Origin: Pseudozobellia sp. WGM2
Lineage (GTDB): Bacteria > Bacteroidota > Bacteroidia > Flavobacteriales > Flavobacteriaceae
DNA: 64,000 bases
Assembly (NCBI RefSeq): GCF_017810075.1
Contig: NZ_JADNYK010000003.1
Coordinates: 1 to 64,000, forward strand
Direction: 5' to 3'
Within the stretch, counting starts at the first letter, position 1. Each line of letters starts with the position of its first letter. Shown here in pieces: positions 46,824 through 56,886 of this stretch. The notes beneath the pieces were generated by a model. The model made no database searches. It had not been told where the DNA came from and saw nothing but the letters and a program-made list of their open reading frames with translations. A program made the position numbers and the translations under genes.

Positions 46824-47102
46824 TTACTTCTTTCCTTTATTCTTAGCTCCCGCATGACCCCTAAAAGATCTCGTCGGAGAAAATTCGCCTAATTTGTGAC
46901 CTACCATGTTTTCAGTGATAAAAACAGGAACAAATTGCCTCCCGTTATGAACTGCAATGGTAAGACCTACAAAATCAGGTGTAATCATTGATGCTCTCGA
47001 CCACGTCTTAATCACACTCTTCTTGCCTGAAGATACATTTTGTTGGATTTTCTTCTCCAAACTATAGTGAACGTAAGGTCCTTTTTTTAATGAACGTGCC
47101 AT
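46824..47102 (-). CDS. rpsS: 30S ribosomal protein S19
   Basis: S19 (92 residues) is in the 30S head with S13. Typical: [57 protein letters not shown]-type end ([20 protein letters not shown]). Thirteen bases after rplB. Confidence 0.97.
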   Translation of the reverse strand: MARSLKKGPYVHYSLEKKIQQNVSSGKKSVIKTWSRASMITPDFVGLTIAVHNGRQFVPVFITENMVGHKLGEFSPTRSFRGHAGAKNKGKK

Positions 47103-47115
47103 TTGTTTCTACTTT

Positions 47116-47940
47116 TTATTTCTTTCTACGTTCTAAAATATATCTATTCGTCTTCTTGGTTCTAACACGGGTTCTGTAACCTTTTGCAGGTATACCGTTT
47201 CTAGATCTTGGGTGACCACCAGAAGCTCTACCTTCACCACCACCCATTGGGTGATCGACAGGGTTCATCGCTACCGGTCTTGTTCTAGGTCTTCTACCCA
47301 ACCAACGACTTCTACCAGCCTTACCGGACACCAATAACTGGTGATCTGAATTTGAAACAGCTCCGATAGTCGCCATACATGTAGACAATATCAACCTTGT
47401 TTCACCAGAAGGCATTTTAACGGTCACAAACTTACCGTCTTTCGCCATTAACTGAGCAAAAGTACCTGCACTACGAGCCATAATAGCACCTTGACCAGGC
47501 CTCAACTCGATACAAGATATTATAGTACCTAAAGGAATATTGCTCAAAGGCAATGCATTTCCTATTTCAGGAGCAACAGAAGCACCAGCAGTAATTTCTT
47601 GACCTACTTGCAATCCGTTTTGCGCAATAACATATCTCTTTTCACCATCAGCATACTCAACCAATGCGATAAAGGCAGTTCTATTTGGATCGTACTGAAT
47701 CGATTTTACGGTTGCAGCAACATCTTGCTTATCCCTTTTAAAATCGATAACACGATACCTTCTTTTATGACCTCCACCTCTATGGCGCATGGTCATTTTT
47801 CCTTGACTGTTTCTACCTCCTGACTTTTTTAACGGAGCGAGTAAACTCTTCTCCGGCTTATCAGTAGTAATCGCGTCAAATCCGTTTACTACTCTAAAAC
47901 GCTGTCCTGGAGTGATAGGTTTTAATTTTCTAACTGACAT
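47116..47940 (-). CDS. rplB: 50S ribosomal protein L2
   Basis: L2 (274 residues) is needed for subunit joining and peptidyl transfer. Typical: [20 protein letters not shown], the OB/SH3-like middle ([20 protein letters not shown]), and the highly conserved C-terminal [20 protein letters not shown] with the functional His. Nine bases after rplW. Confidence 0.97.
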   Translation of the reverse strand: MSVRKLKPITPGQRFRVVNGFDAITTDKPEKSLLAPLKKSGGRNSQGKMTMRHRGGGHKRRYRVIDFKRDKQDVAATVKSIQYDPNRTAFIALVEYADGEKRYVIAQNGLQVGQEITAGASVAPEIGNALPLSNIPLGTIISCIELRPGQGAIMARSAGTFAQLMAKDGKFVTVKMPSGETRLILSTCMATIGAVSNSDHQLLVSGKAGRSRWLGRRPRTRPVAMNPVDHPMGGGEGRASGGHPRSRNGIPAKGYRTRVRTKKTNRYILERRKK

Positions 47941-47949
47941 TTCGTGTCT

Positions 47950-48240
47950 TTATAGATTACTGTAAAAATCGATGATGTCACCTTCAACGACATCGACAAT
48001 CGCTTTCTTGACCGAATTGGTCTTACCATGCTGAATACCAGTTTTGGTATATCGCGTTTTCCTAGTCGGACCATAATTCATAGTCCTAACCTTTTTGACC
48101 CCAACTCCGTAAGTAGCTTCAACGGCATCCTTAATTTGAATCTTGTTCGCCTTAGGATCCACTATGAAACCATACCGGTTGTACAACTCGCTTTCAGCGG
48201 TCATTTTTTCGGTTATAATTGGTTTTATCAACACGCTCAT
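47950..48240 (-). CDS. rplW: 50S ribosomal protein L23
   Basis: L23 (96 residues) forms the main chaperone and SRP docking site at the tunnel exit. Typical: LIKPIITEKMTAESELYNRY, FIVDPKANKIQIKDAVEATY and GVGVKKVRTMNYG. Three bases after rplD. Confidence 0.96.
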   Translation of the reverse strand: MSVLIKPIITEKMTAESELYNRYGFIVDPKANKIQIKDAVEATYGVGVKKVRTMNYGPTRKTRYTKTGIQHGKTNSVKKAIVDVVEGDIIDFYSNL

Positions 48241-48243
48241 GGC

Positions 48244-48876
48244 TTAATTTTTATTTAGATTCGACTCCAACCCTTCCAAAGCACCTTCCAACAACACAAT
48301 ACTATTTGCGTTCATTATTTTATAAGTGCTTATTTCTGAGGAAGTTACGACTTCTGAGCCCTTCAAATTTCGCGAAGACAAATATACGCTATTATTTGAA
48401 TCACCCAAGACAATCAGAGACTTTTTATTTTCAATGCCTAAGGACTTCAAAATATCCTTAAATTCTTTAGTTTTCGGAGTATCAAAACTGAAGTCTTCAA
48501 CTACGACAATGGCATTCTCTTTAGACTTTATACTTAAAGCAGATTTACGAGCCAATCGTTTCACATTTTTGTTCAGCTTCTGGCCATAATCTTTAGGTCT
48601 AGGACCAAAAATTCTACCACCACCTCTAAAAATAGGAGACTTAATGCTACCAGCACGTGCCGTACCAGTACCTTTTTGCTTCTTGATCTTACGTGTACTA
48701 CCAGCAATCTCTGCACGCTCTTTTGCTTTGTGTGTACCTTGTCTCTGATGAGCCAAGTATTGCTTAACATCTAAATATACAGCATGCTCATTTGGCTCTA
48801 CTGCGAAAACTGAATCAGAAAGGTCTGCCTTTCTACCCGTTTCTTTTCCTTTGATATCTAAAACTGCTACCTTCAT
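48244..48876 (-). CDS. rplD: 50S ribosomal protein L4
   Basis: L4 (210 residues) reaches into the exit tunnel and in many bacteria also represses the S10 operon. Typical: VAVLDIKGKETGRKADLSDS, HKAKERAEIAGSTRKIKKQK, GTGTARAGSIKSPIFRGGGR and FGPRPKDYGQKLNKNVKRLA. I start at the ATG at 48876, which overlaps the rplC stop by one base (TAATG); an upstream Met at 48885 would overlap further. Confidence 0.95.
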   Translation of the reverse strand: MKVAVLDIKGKETGRKADLSDSVFAVEPNEHAVYLDVKQYLAHQRQGTHKAKERAEIAGSTRKIKKQKGTGTARAGSIKSPIFRGGGRIFGPRPKDYGQKLNKNVKRLARKSALSIKSKENAIVVVEDFSFDTPKTKEFKDILKSLGIENKKSLIVLGDSNNSVYLSSRNLKGSEVVTSSEISTYKIMNANSIVLLEGALEGLESNLNKN

Positions 48877-49499
48877 TACTCCCACCTTTGTATAGTTACG
48901 TAAGAATTTTTATGACCTGGTACCGCACCTTTTACAACTAAAAGGTTTTGCTCCGGAACCACCTTAAGCACTCGAAGGTTTTGAACAGTAACACGTTCAC
49001 CACCCATTCTACCTGCCATTTTCATACCCTTGAATACTCTTGCAGGGTAAGAAGCCGCACCAATAGAACCTGGAGCCCTTAATCTGTTGTGCTGACCGTG
49101 AGTCGCTTGACCCACACCACCAAAACCGTGACGTTTAACAACACCTTGAAAGCCTTTTCCTTTCGACGTTCCAACAACATCAACAAACTCTCCTTCGGTA
49201 AACATGTCTACACCGACCGTATCACCTAATTTGAACTCTCCCTCAAAACCTTTGAACTCAACGACTTTTTTCTTCGGAGAGGTACCTGCTTTCTTAAAAT
49301 GACCTGTTTCAGCCTTGTTAGCACGTTTCTCTGCCTTGTCATCGAAACCAAGTTGAAGACCTGTATAACCATCAACTTCATCGGTTCTGACTTGGGTAAC
49401 CACACATGGCCCCGCTTCGATAACGGTACACGGAACATTCTTTCCGTTCTCGTCAAAGATGCTGGTCATGCCTACTTTTTTTCCTATTAACCCAGACAT
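48876..49499 (-). CDS. rplC: 50S ribosomal protein L3
   Basis: L3 (207 residues) starts 50S assembly and reaches the peptidyl-transferase centre. Typical: [60 protein letters not shown]. First gene after the terminator that follows rpsJ, so it should have its own promoter in 49500-49590. It is coupled to rplD by a 1-base overlap. Confidence 0.97.
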   Translation of the reverse strand: MSGLIGKKVGMTSIFDENGKNVPCTVIEAGPCVVTQVRTDEVDGYTGLQLGFDDKAEKRANKAETGHFKKAGTSPKKKVVEFKGFEGEFKLGDTVGVDMFTEGEFVDVVGTSKGKGFQGVVKRHGFGGVGQATHGQHNRLRAPGSIGAASYPARVFKGMKMAGRMGGERVTVQNLRVLKVVPEQNLLVVKGAVPGHKNSYVTIQRWE

Positions 49500-49587
49500 A
49501 ATTGATTTAAAATTTTGGAATTGAGATTATGATTTTCATAACCCACCATCCGTTTATATTAATTTAATTTACACTCTTAACTTTCAG

Positions 49588-49625
49588 ACAAAAAAACAGG
49601 GTCAAAAATTATTCGACCCCGAATT
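49588..49625 (-). terminator. Intrinsic terminator between rpsJ and rplC
   Basis: GGGTC (49599-49603) pairs with GACCC (49615-49619) with an A/T-rich loop; on the minus strand a run of T follows after CTG. It sits in a 202-base gap that is unusually long for this cluster. Confidence 0.65.
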
Positions 49626-49701
49626 AATTTTTTCTCCGTTTTTCCCTCGCACGCAGCTCAGGACATGTCAATTACCCTATCGGATAATTTATAATCAGTA
49701 A

Positions 49702-50007
49702 TTAAACCTTGATCTCAACCTCAACACCACTCGGAAGCTCAAGCTTCATAAGCGCATCGATAGTTTTCGATGAAGAGCTATAAATATCCAGAAGTCTCTT
49801 ATAAGAACTTAACTGAAATTGCTCTCTAGATTTTTTATTTACGTGCGGAGAGCGCAATACCGTAAATATCTTTTTATGGGTTGGTAAAGGAATAGGCCCA
49901 GTAACCACTGCTCCTGTCGTCTTCACCGTTTTTACGATTTTTTCAGCAGATTTATCTACCAAGTTATGATCGTAAGATTTTAGTTTTATCCTAATTTTTT
50001 GGCTCAT
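49702..50007 (-). CDS. rpsJ: 30S ribosomal protein S10
   Basis: S10 (101 residues) is a 30S head protein, and with NusB also part of antitermination complexes. Typical: [60 protein letters not shown]. Here it is the last gene of the rpsL-rpsG-fusA-rpsJ block instead of the first gene of the S10 operon. Confidence 0.97.
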   Translation of the reverse strand: MSQKIRIKLKSYDHNLVDKSAEKIVKTVKTTGAVVTGPIPLPTHKKIFTVLRSPHVNKKSREQFQLSSYKRLLDIYSSSSKTIDALMKLELPSGVEVEIKV

Positions 50008-50018
50008 TTTTCTAACAA

Positions 50019-52148
50019 TTAAGCGGTTACACCTTTAGCTGCCTTAATAACTTCTTCTGCAATATTGGATGGAGTCTCAGCATAATGAGAGAATTCCATT
50101 GTTGACGTTGCCCTACCAGACGATAGAGTTCTCAATGAAGTAACATATCCAAACATTTCAGATAATGGCACAGTACCTTTTACAACCTTCGACCCAGCTC
50201 TATCACTCATATTAGAGATAGTACCTCTTCTTCGGTTCAAATCGCCTACGATATCACCCATATTTTCTTCAGGGGTAAGAACCTCGATCTTCATAATCGG
50301 CTCCATAAGTACCGCACCTGCAGCTTTAGCCGCAGCTTTGTAACCCAATTTCGCTGCCAATTCGAAAGATAATGAATCGGAATCCACCGCGTGAAAACTA
50401 CCGTCCTTAAGAACGACCTTCATACTATCCATCTCGAAACCAGCCAAAGGACCATTCTTCATAGCATCTTTAAACCCTTTCTCAACAGCAGGAATAAACT
50501 CTTTAGGAACATTACCACCCTTGATTTGGTTTACAAACTCAAGACCTTCAGCTTCCTCATCTTCAACAGGACCCATAGTAAATACGATATCCGCAAATTT
50601 ACCACGACCACCTGATTGTTTCTTATAAGTCTCTCTGTGATCAGCATCCCTAGTAAGAGATTCTTTATATTCAACCTGAGGCTGACCTTGGTTAACCTCA
50701 ACTTTGAATTCACGTCTTAAACGGTCTACAATAATATCTAAGTGAAGTTCGCCCATACCAGAAATAATGGTCTGGCCAGAAGCCTCATCTGTTTTCACCT
50801 GAAAAGTAGGATCTTCTTCAGCCAACTTAGCCAAAGCCATACCTAACTTATCTACATCAGCCTTAGTTTTAGGCTCAACTGCAATACCGATTACAGGATC
50901 AGGAAAATCCATACTCTCCAAAATAATAGGAGCCTTCTCAGAAGACATGGTATCACCAGTCTTAATATCTTTAAAACCTACAGCTGCACCAATATCACCA
51001 GCTTCGATAAAATCGATAGCATTTTGTTTATTGGAGTGCATCTGGTAGATTCGAGAAATTCGTTCTTTTTTACCCGAACGGTTGTTCAATATGTAAGAAC
51101 CAGCATCTAAACGGCCAGAATATGTTCTAAAGAAAGCCAATCGACCTACGAAAGGGTCAGTAGCAATTTTGAACGCCAATGCCGAAAATGGCTCCTTAAC
51201 GTTAGGACTCCTAGTAATAGATTCACCAGTCTCAGGATCAGTACCTACTATATCATCTTTATCGATTGGCGAAGGCAAATACCTACAAACACAATCCAAT
51301 AAAAACTGTACCCCTTTATTTTTAAAGGACGAACCACAAACCATAGGAATGATAGCCCTATCCATAACCGCAGCTCTTAAAGCCGCATGAACTTCTTCTT
51401 CGGTGATAGAATCTTCATCTTCGAAGAATTTCTCCATCAACTCCTCATCATATTCAGCAACAGCTTCAATTAAAGCAGCTCTATATTCTTTAACTTCAGC
51501 TTTCATTTCTTCAGGAATATCGACAACATCAAATGTTGAACCGAAATTCTCATCATGCCAAACAATAGCTCTGTTCTTAGCCAAATCAATGATGCCTCTA
51601 AAGTCAGCCTCATCACCAATAGGCAATACGATTGGAACTGCATTTGAACCCAACATTTCTTTAACCTGCTTACACACATTCAAGAAGTTGGCCCCTTGGC
51701 GGTCCATTTTGTTCACAAAACCAATACGTGGCACTTTATAATTATCAGCCAATCGCCAGTTCGTTTCCGACTGTGGCTCAACACCATCAACGGCACTAAA
51801 CAAAAACACCAAACCATCTAACACACGTAAAGAACGGTTAACTTCTACCGTAAAATCAACGTGACCAGGGGTGTCAATAATATTAAAGTGATAATCTTTC
51901 GTATCAGGTAATGCCTGTGCATTTTCCATAGGAAACTTCCATGTACATGTAGTAGCCGCAGAAGTAATGGTTATACCACGTTCTTGCTCTTGCTCCATCC
52001 AGTCCATAGTCGCCGCACCGTCATGCACCTCCCCTATCTTATGGCTCACACCAGTATAAAAAAGGATTCTTTCGGTAGTCGTCGTCTTACCGGCATCAAT
52101 ATGCGCAGCAATACCTATATTTCTTGTATATTTTAAATCTCTTGCCAT
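50019..52148 (-). CDS. fusA: Elongation factor G
   Basis: EF-G (709 residues) drives translocation with GTP. The G domain has [20 protein letters not shown] (P-loop), [11 protein letters not shown] (switch I), [11 protein letters not shown] and [10 protein letters not shown]; later domains show [20 protein letters not shown] and the C-terminal domain IV-V ([20 protein letters not shown]). Length is normal for canonical EF-G. Six bases after rpsG, eleven before rpsJ. Confidence 0.97.
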   Translation of the reverse strand: MARDLKYTRNIGIAAHIDAGKTTTTERILFYTGVSHKIGEVHDGAATMDWMEQEQERGITITSAATTCTWKFPMENAQALPDTKDYHFNIIDTPGHVDFTVEVNRSLRVLDGLVFLFSAVDGVEPQSETNWRLADNYKVPRIGFVNKMDRQGANFLNVCKQVKEMLGSNAVPIVLPIGDEADFRGIIDLAKNRAIVWHDENFGSTFDVVDIPEEMKAEVKEYRAALIEAVAEYDEELMEKFFEDEDSITEEEVHAALRAAVMDRAIIPMVCGSSFKNKGVQFLLDCVCRYLPSPIDKDDIVGTDPETGESITRSPNVKEPFSALAFKIATDPFVGRLAFFRTYSGRLDAGSYILNNRSGKKERISRIYQMHSNKQNAIDFIEAGDIGAAVGFKDIKTGDTMSSEKAPIILESMDFPDPVIGIAVEPKTKADVDKLGMALAKLAEEDPTFQVKTDEASGQTIISGMGELHLDIIVDRLRREFKVEVNQGQPQVEYKESLTRDADHRETYKKQSGGRGKFADIVFTMGPVEDEEAEGLEFVNQIKGGNVPKEFIPAVEKGFKDAMKNGPLAGFEMDSMKVVLKDGSFHAVDSDSLSFELAAKLGYKAAAKAAGAVLMEPIMKIEVLTPEENMGDIVGDLNRRRGTISNMSDRAGSKVVKGTVPLSEMFGYVTSLRTLSSGRATSTMEFSHYAETPSNIAEEVIKAAKGVTA

Positions 52149-52154
52149 TTCTGA

Positions 52155-52631
52155 TTAAAATCTAAAGTGGGAAAATGCTTTGTTCGCCTCTGCCATTTTA
52201 TGAGTATCAACCCTCTTCTTAACCGCAGCACCCTCTTCTTTCGAAGCAGCCAAAACCTCGGCAGCTAATTTTTGAGCCATACCTTTTTCATTACGCTTTC
52301 TCGCAAAACTGATCAACCACTTCATAGCCGTTGAAATCTTGCGATCCGGACGAATTTGCATAGGAATTTGAAATGTAGCACCACCAACCCTTCTACTTCT
52401 TACCTCAACATGGGGCATTACATTGGAAAGAGCATCTTTCCATAATTCTAAAGCTGATTTCTCATCATCAGTCTTTTTTTCTTCTACGATATCCATTGCA
52501 TCGTAAAAAACACTAAAGGCCACGGATTTTTTACCATCCCACATCATCATGTTCACAAAACGCGTTACCAATTGATCACCGAATCTAGGATCCGGCAAGA
52601 GCGGTCTCTTTTTTGCCTGTCTTTTTCTCAT
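52155..52631 (-). CDS. rpsG: 30S ribosomal protein S7
   Basis: S7 (158 residues) organises the 3' domain of 16S rRNA and contacts E-site tRNA; in many bacteria it also represses the str operon. Typical: [60 protein letters not shown]. Encoded 63 bases after rpsL. Confidence 0.97.
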   Translation of the reverse strand: MRKRQAKKRPLLPDPRFGDQLVTRFVNMMMWDGKKSVAFSVFYDAMDIVEEKKTDDEKSALELWKDALSNVMPHVEVRSRRVGGATFQIPMQIRPDRKISTAMKWLISFARKRNEKGMAQKLAAEVLAASKEEGAAVKKRVDTHKMAEANKAFSHFRF

Positions 52632-52694
52632 TTTGTTAATTTTCGGATGTCAATATCAGCTCAAAGAAGCCAATCGACCCTCCTTTTAAATCAT

Positions 52695-53069
52695 TTACTT
52701 CTTAGGTCGTTTTGCACCGTATTTTGATCTTCGCTGAGTTCGACCCGCAACACCTGCGGTATCAAGAGCCCCTCTCACGATATGATATCTAACACCAGGC
52801 AAATCCTTAACCCTTCCGCCCCTTACTAATACTATCGAGTGCTCTTGGAGGTTGTGACCTTCTCCGGGTATATAAGCGTTAACCTCTTTACCGTTCGTCA
52901 ATCTAACCCTAGCTACTTTTCGCATAGCTGAGTTAGGCTTCTTAGGCGTAGTGGTGTAAACACGCGTACAAACCCCTCTTCTCTGAGGACACGAATCCAA
53001 AGCCGCCGATTTACTCTTCTTAGTAATCGTGGACCTTCCTTTTCGTACTAACTGTGAAATTGTTGGCAT
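52695..53069 (-). CDS. rpsL: 30S ribosomal protein S12
   Basis: S12 (124 residues) shapes the decoding site; changes in it give streptomycin resistance. Typical: [40 protein letters not shown], and the conserved loop VRVLV-type region [20 protein letters not shown]. The Lys42-equivalent region TTTPKKPNS shows the ordinary sensitive sequence. First gene of the str block, behind a full-consensus promoter. Confidence 0.97.
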   Translation of the reverse strand: MPTISQLVRKGRSTITKKSKSAALDSCPQRRGVCTRVYTTTPKKPNSAMRKVARVRLTNGKEVNAYIPGEGHNLQEHSIVLVRGGRVKDLPGVRYHIVRGALDTAGVAGRTQRRSKYGAKRPKK

Positions 53070-53094
53070 ACTATATTATATATGTAAAAATAAC

Positions 53095-53143
53095 CCCTTG
53101 TTTAAGGGTCGGCAAATGTAAGACTATTTCGTAAAAATTCAAA
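53095..53143 (-). promoter_or_regulatory. rpsL (str operon) promoter with leader hairpin
   Basis: On the minus strand TTTG (53143-53140), 19 bases, TACATTTG (53120-53113): an exact match to the Bacteroidota -33/-7 consensus. Just downstream, in the first bases of the likely transcript, CCCTT and AAGGG (53095-53099, 53104-53108) form a small hairpin, about 25 bases before the ATG. Confidence 0.75.
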
Positions 53144-53678
53144 TTCTTAAACATTAATTTTCAAAGATTTATTTCAATAGCCAAAAAGAACAGCCGCCAC
53201 ACCGCTTTCATAACCCTATCTACACAACTCAATATCTACGAAACATAATTGATTATTGATTGCAAAAAACCAACCAACCAACGTAGAACCTTAAAAACTA
53301 AATGAATGAATCAATGAGACAAACGAGTATACTATATGACCTAGAAGACAACCTAACGAAACCAAAATATCAACAAATGCATTTTTATACACAAAACCAC
53401 CAATATATAAGATAATACATTTAACTAAATCAAATATAACTTTGGTATATGTAGTATAAATCTTGTTAATTAATGGAGATAATGTTCATTACCTAATAAT
53501 TGAAGATTCCAAAATAATTTAACACAATCGACTATTGATTTCTATAAAAAAGCTCATTTACTCCATGCTTTCGTAACAGTATAGCAATATTCTGTGTAAT
53601 TATCACAAAAAAAGCAGCAAAAAGCTAGTATTCTAACATCCATATTGCTATGCACGCATAATTTATAGTTAAAAATAA
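53144..53678. other. Long A+T-rich intergenic region between rpsL and the susC operon
   Basis: About 535 bases with no convincing coding frame, RNA gene or repeat. It separates divergent rpsL and susC and probably holds upstream control elements of one or both. Nothing more specific can be supported. Confidence 0.6.
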
Positions 53679-53709
53679 TTGCATTATTAACGTTAAATTA
53701 AGACTTTTG
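53679..53709 (+). promoter_or_regulatory. Candidate promoter of the susC operon
   Basis: TTG (53679-53681), 20 bases, GACTTTTG (53702-53709): spacing fits the Bacteroidota consensus and the -7 box has one mismatch. The expected transcript start is about 20 bases before the susC ATG. Confidence 0.5.
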
Positions 53710-53736
53710 CCAACAGCTAATTCAAATAATTATAAA

Positions 53737-56700
53737 ATGAGAGCAAAACACAAAGGATTGTTGACGCTGTTCTTGGCGTTATTCGTGCAGATTTCTTTTG
53801 CACAAAACAAAACCATTTCGGGTACGGTCTCTGATCAAGACGGTTTACCTTTACCCGGGGTAAACATAGTCGTTCAGGGAACTACCAATGGTACTCAAAC
53901 CGATTTTGATGGAAATTATTCTATTCAAGCGGAACAGGGTGATGTATTACTTTTCACCTATATCGGTCAAAAAGAACAAAGACAAACAGTAGGTTCAAGT
54001 AATACTGTAAACGTTCAAATGACCGAAGACGCTGAAGCCCTTGAAGAAGTAGTAGTTACGGCTTTAGGCATTAAAAGGGAAGAAAAGTCGGTCGGTTATG
54101 CCGTTCAAAATGTGAAAGGCGACGATATAGCGCAAGCCAGAGAGTCTAACTTGGTCAATGCCTTGAGCGGAAAAGTCTCAGGTGTGCAAATCACCAATAG
54201 TAGTGGTGCGGCCGGTTCGTCTGCTAGAATCGTTTTACGTGGTGCCACTTCGATTACAGGTAACAATCAACCTTTATTTGTTGTTGATGGAATACCTATT
54301 GATAACAGTAATCAGGGAAACGCCGATGCTTTCGGTGGAATTGACCTACCGAATGGCGCGGCAGATATTAACCCTGACGACATAGCTTCGGTCTCTGTTC
54401 TTAAAGGACCTAACGCCGCGGCATTATATGGATTACGTGCTGCTAATGGTGTTATAGTAATCACAACTAAAAGAGGTTCTAAGAATTCCACTCTTGGAGT
54501 GAGCATAAGTAGCTCAGTTAGTTTTGAAAACCCATTATTACTTCCTTCTTTTCAAAACTCTTATGGCCAAGGTAATGTCTCAAACTTTTTTGAGTGGGTA
54601 GACGGTACATCAGGCAATGGTGGAGTTGATGAAAGCTGGGGTCCACCAACGGATGTAGGCCTAGAATTTGTTCAATGGAATTCTTATCAAGTAGGTGGCA
54701 GACCATTACCATGGGTTTCTCAGCCAGATAATATTAAAGATTTTTACAATACAGGTATAACCACTAATAATAACGTTTCACTTAGTGGTGGTGGTGAAAA
54801 ATCATCGGTAAGATTATCTTTCGCTAATTTTGATCAAAAAGGTATGGTCCCCTTCACTGGGTTTGAGAGATACACTGTGAGTGGTAACGCTGACCACCAG
54901 TTTTCAGATTTCTTGAGTGCCGGTATAAATGCAAGATATATCAAATCTTATAGTGACAATGTAGTTCAACAAGGTTACACCAACGATAACCCTACTCAGC
55001 AAATCAATGGATTTTCAGGAAGAAACGTTGATTTTCAAGCGTTACGTGATTGGAGAAATTTACCACTATCCCCCGCAGGAACTGCTGCCGAAGGAACTCC
55101 TTTAAACTGGAATACAGTTTATCAAAACAACCCATATTGGCAATTGGAAACCAACACTAATGCGTTCAATAAAGATCGTATTATTGGAGGTGCCAATGTA
55201 ACTTTGAACCTAACCCCCGAACTTTCTCTTACCGGTAAGACGGGTATTGATTCATGGTCTGCCGTAACCAACAGAAGAAGGGCTAAAGGTTCGAACAGTG
55301 CCCCAGAAGGTTCATTTAGCCTTGAAACGGAAAGAAGGTTTGAAATCAATACCGAAGCCCTGCTATCATATACTACTTCATTGAGCGAAGATTTTGACTT
55401 TTCATTGAATCTTGGTGCCAATACGTTGCAAAGAACTTATGATAGAATCTATCAAGAAGCAGAACAATTAGAGTTACCAGAAGTTTACAATATTTCAAAT
55501 GTAAAATCGGGTACAACAGCAATCAATACTAACTACGAAAGCGAACAAAGAATTAATAGTGTTTTTGGTTTCGGCCAAATTGCTTTTAGAAACTACCTCT
55601 TTCTTGATTTTACCGCTAGAAATGATTGGGCAAGTATTCTTCCTGTAGAAAACAATTCATTTTTCTACCCATCAGCCACTTTAAGTGCAGCCCTTAGTGA
55701 TATCTTTTCAATGAACAGAGATATCGTTTCTCTATTCAAATTAAGGGGTGGTTGGTCAAAAGTTGGTAGCACAGGTACATTAGACCCTTATCAATTGCAA
55801 CCGGTTTATCAGTTTAGTGATACTCCGTTCGGCAGTACCTCATTAGCGTTTTTCCCTAACTTACTGAATAACCCTAACATAGGCCCTGAAACCACAACAG
55901 GTTATGAATTTGGTGTCGATTTACGTTTATTCAAAAATAGATTGAGATTTGATGCTACTTATTATGATTCTACTAGTGAAGACCTAATTGTACAGGTTGA
56001 TGTGTCATCTGCCAGTGGTATTGGTCAAACACTTCAAAACATTGGTGAAATGAGAAACAAGGGGGTTGAAATACAATTGGGCGGTACTTTAGTAAGAACC
56101 GAAGACCTAACTGTAGATTTAGACCTTAATTTTGCTGCTAATGAAAACGAAGTTGTTTCCCTGGGTGACAACCTAGAAACTTTAAGATTGGGAGGACAAT
56201 GGAATGTTGACACTGAAGCCCGTGTCGGCCAGCCATATGGTGTAATTTTCGGACCTGGTTTCGAAAGAAGCCCAAGCGGCGAGGTCGTTTATAGAAATGG
56301 TTTGCCTCAGATCGATCCTAATAGTAAAGTACTAGGTGATATTGCTCCTGATTGGACAGGTGGTGCAAATCTTTCCGTAAGCTATAAAAACTGGAACTTC
56401 AGTGGTCTCGTAGATGCTAAAATCGGTGGAGACATTTACTCAATCACAAATACTTGGGGTCGATACGGTGGTATACTTGAAGAAACCCTAGTTGGGCGTG
56501 AAACCGGTATAGTCGGAGATGGTGTTAAATTAGCAGACGACGGAACCTATGTTCCTAATGACGTAGTCGTCCCGGCCAAGCAGTTTAATCAAACCGCATT
56601 TAGTAATGCCATTGCAGAAAGCTCTGTTTTTGATGCTTCTTACGTAAAACTAAGACAACTTTCACTTGGCTACAGTATCCCAAGAAATCTATTTAAGAAC

Positions 56701-56880
56701 ACACCATTACAATCGTTCGTGATTTCGGTTGTTGGACGTAACTTGGCAATATTGCACAAGAATGCTCCGCATATCGATCCAGAAAGTGCATTTAGTGATT
56801 CAAACGGGAATCAGGGTCTAGAATCAGGCCAGATACCTTCAGCTAGAAGTGTAGGAGTCAACATTAACGTAAAATTCTAA
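53737..56880 (+). CDS. SusC/RagA-family TonB-dependent outer-membrane transporter
   Basis: A 1047-residue outer-membrane importer. After the signal peptide (LLTLFLALFVQISFAQ) it has a carboxypeptidase-regulatory-like domain (about 25-105; KTISGTVSDQDGLPLPGVNI, TDFDGNYSI), a TonB-contact stretch EEVVVTALGIKREEKSVGYA, a plug domain (NLVNALSGKVSGVQITNSSG, PLFVVDGIPIDN), and a large beta barrel ending in an aromatic residue (VGVNINVKF). It takes up a bulky nutrient together with the SusD-like lipoprotein encoded six bases downstream. The start is the ATG at 53737, directly before the signal peptide; a TTG at 53707 in frame lies in the promoter. No substrate can be named because no enzyme accompanies it. 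Confidence 0.93.
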   Translation: MRAKHKGLLTLFLALFVQISFAQNKTISGTVSDQDGLPLPGVNIVVQGTTNGTQTDFDGNYSIQAEQGDVLLFTYIGQKEQRQTVGSSNTVNVQMTEDAEALEEVVVTALGIKREEKSVGYAVQNVKGDDIAQARESNLVNALSGKVSGVQITNSSGAAGSSARIVLRGATSITGNNQPLFVVDGIPIDNSNQGNADAFGGIDLPNGAADINPDDIASVSVLKGPNAAALYGLRAANGVIVITTKRGSKNSTLGVSISSSVSFENPLLLPSFQNSYGQGNVSNFFEWVDGTSGNGGVDESWGPPTDVGLEFVQWNSYQVGGRPLPWVSQPDNIKDFYNTGITTNNNVSLSGGGEKSSVRLSFANFDQKGMVPFTGFERYTVSGNADHQFSDFLSAGINARYIKSYSDNVVQQGYTNDNPTQQINGFSGRNVDFQALRDWRNLPLSPAGTAAEGTPLNWNTVYQNNPYWQLETNTNAFNKDRIIGGANVTLNLTPELSLTGKTGIDSWSAVTNRRRAKGSNSAPEGSFSLETERRFEINTEALLSYTTSLSEDFDFSLNLGANTLQRTYDRIYQEAEQLELPEVYNISNVKSGTTAINTNYESEQRINSVFGFGQIAFRNYLFLDFTARNDWASILPVENNSFFYPSATLSAALSDIFSMNRDIVSLFKLRGGWSKVGSTGTLDPYQLQPVYQFSDTPFGSTSLAFFPNLLNNPNIGPETTTGYEFGVDLRLFKNRLRFDATYYDSTSEDLIVQVDVSSASGIGQTLQNIGEMRNKGVEIQLGGTLVRTEDLTVDLDLNFAANENEVVSLGDNLETLRLGGQWNVDTEARVGQPYGVIFGPGFERSPSGEVVYRNGLPQIDPNSKVLGDIAPDWTGGANLSVSYKNWNFSGLVDAKIGGDIYSITNTWGRYGGILEETLVGRETGIVGDGVKLADDGTYVPNDVVVPAKQFNQTAFSNAIAESSVFDASYVKLRQLSLGYSIPRNLFKNTPLQSFVISVVGRNLAILHKNAPHIDPESAFSDSNGNQGLESGQIPSARSVGVNINVKF

Positions 56881-56886
56881 GGACAG

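Noticed and set aside
53144-53678. Possible tRNA, small RNA or short gene in the long gap before susC
   Set aside because: No cloverleaf, no conserved frame and no stable hairpin with T-tract was found; the region is plain A+T-rich DNA.
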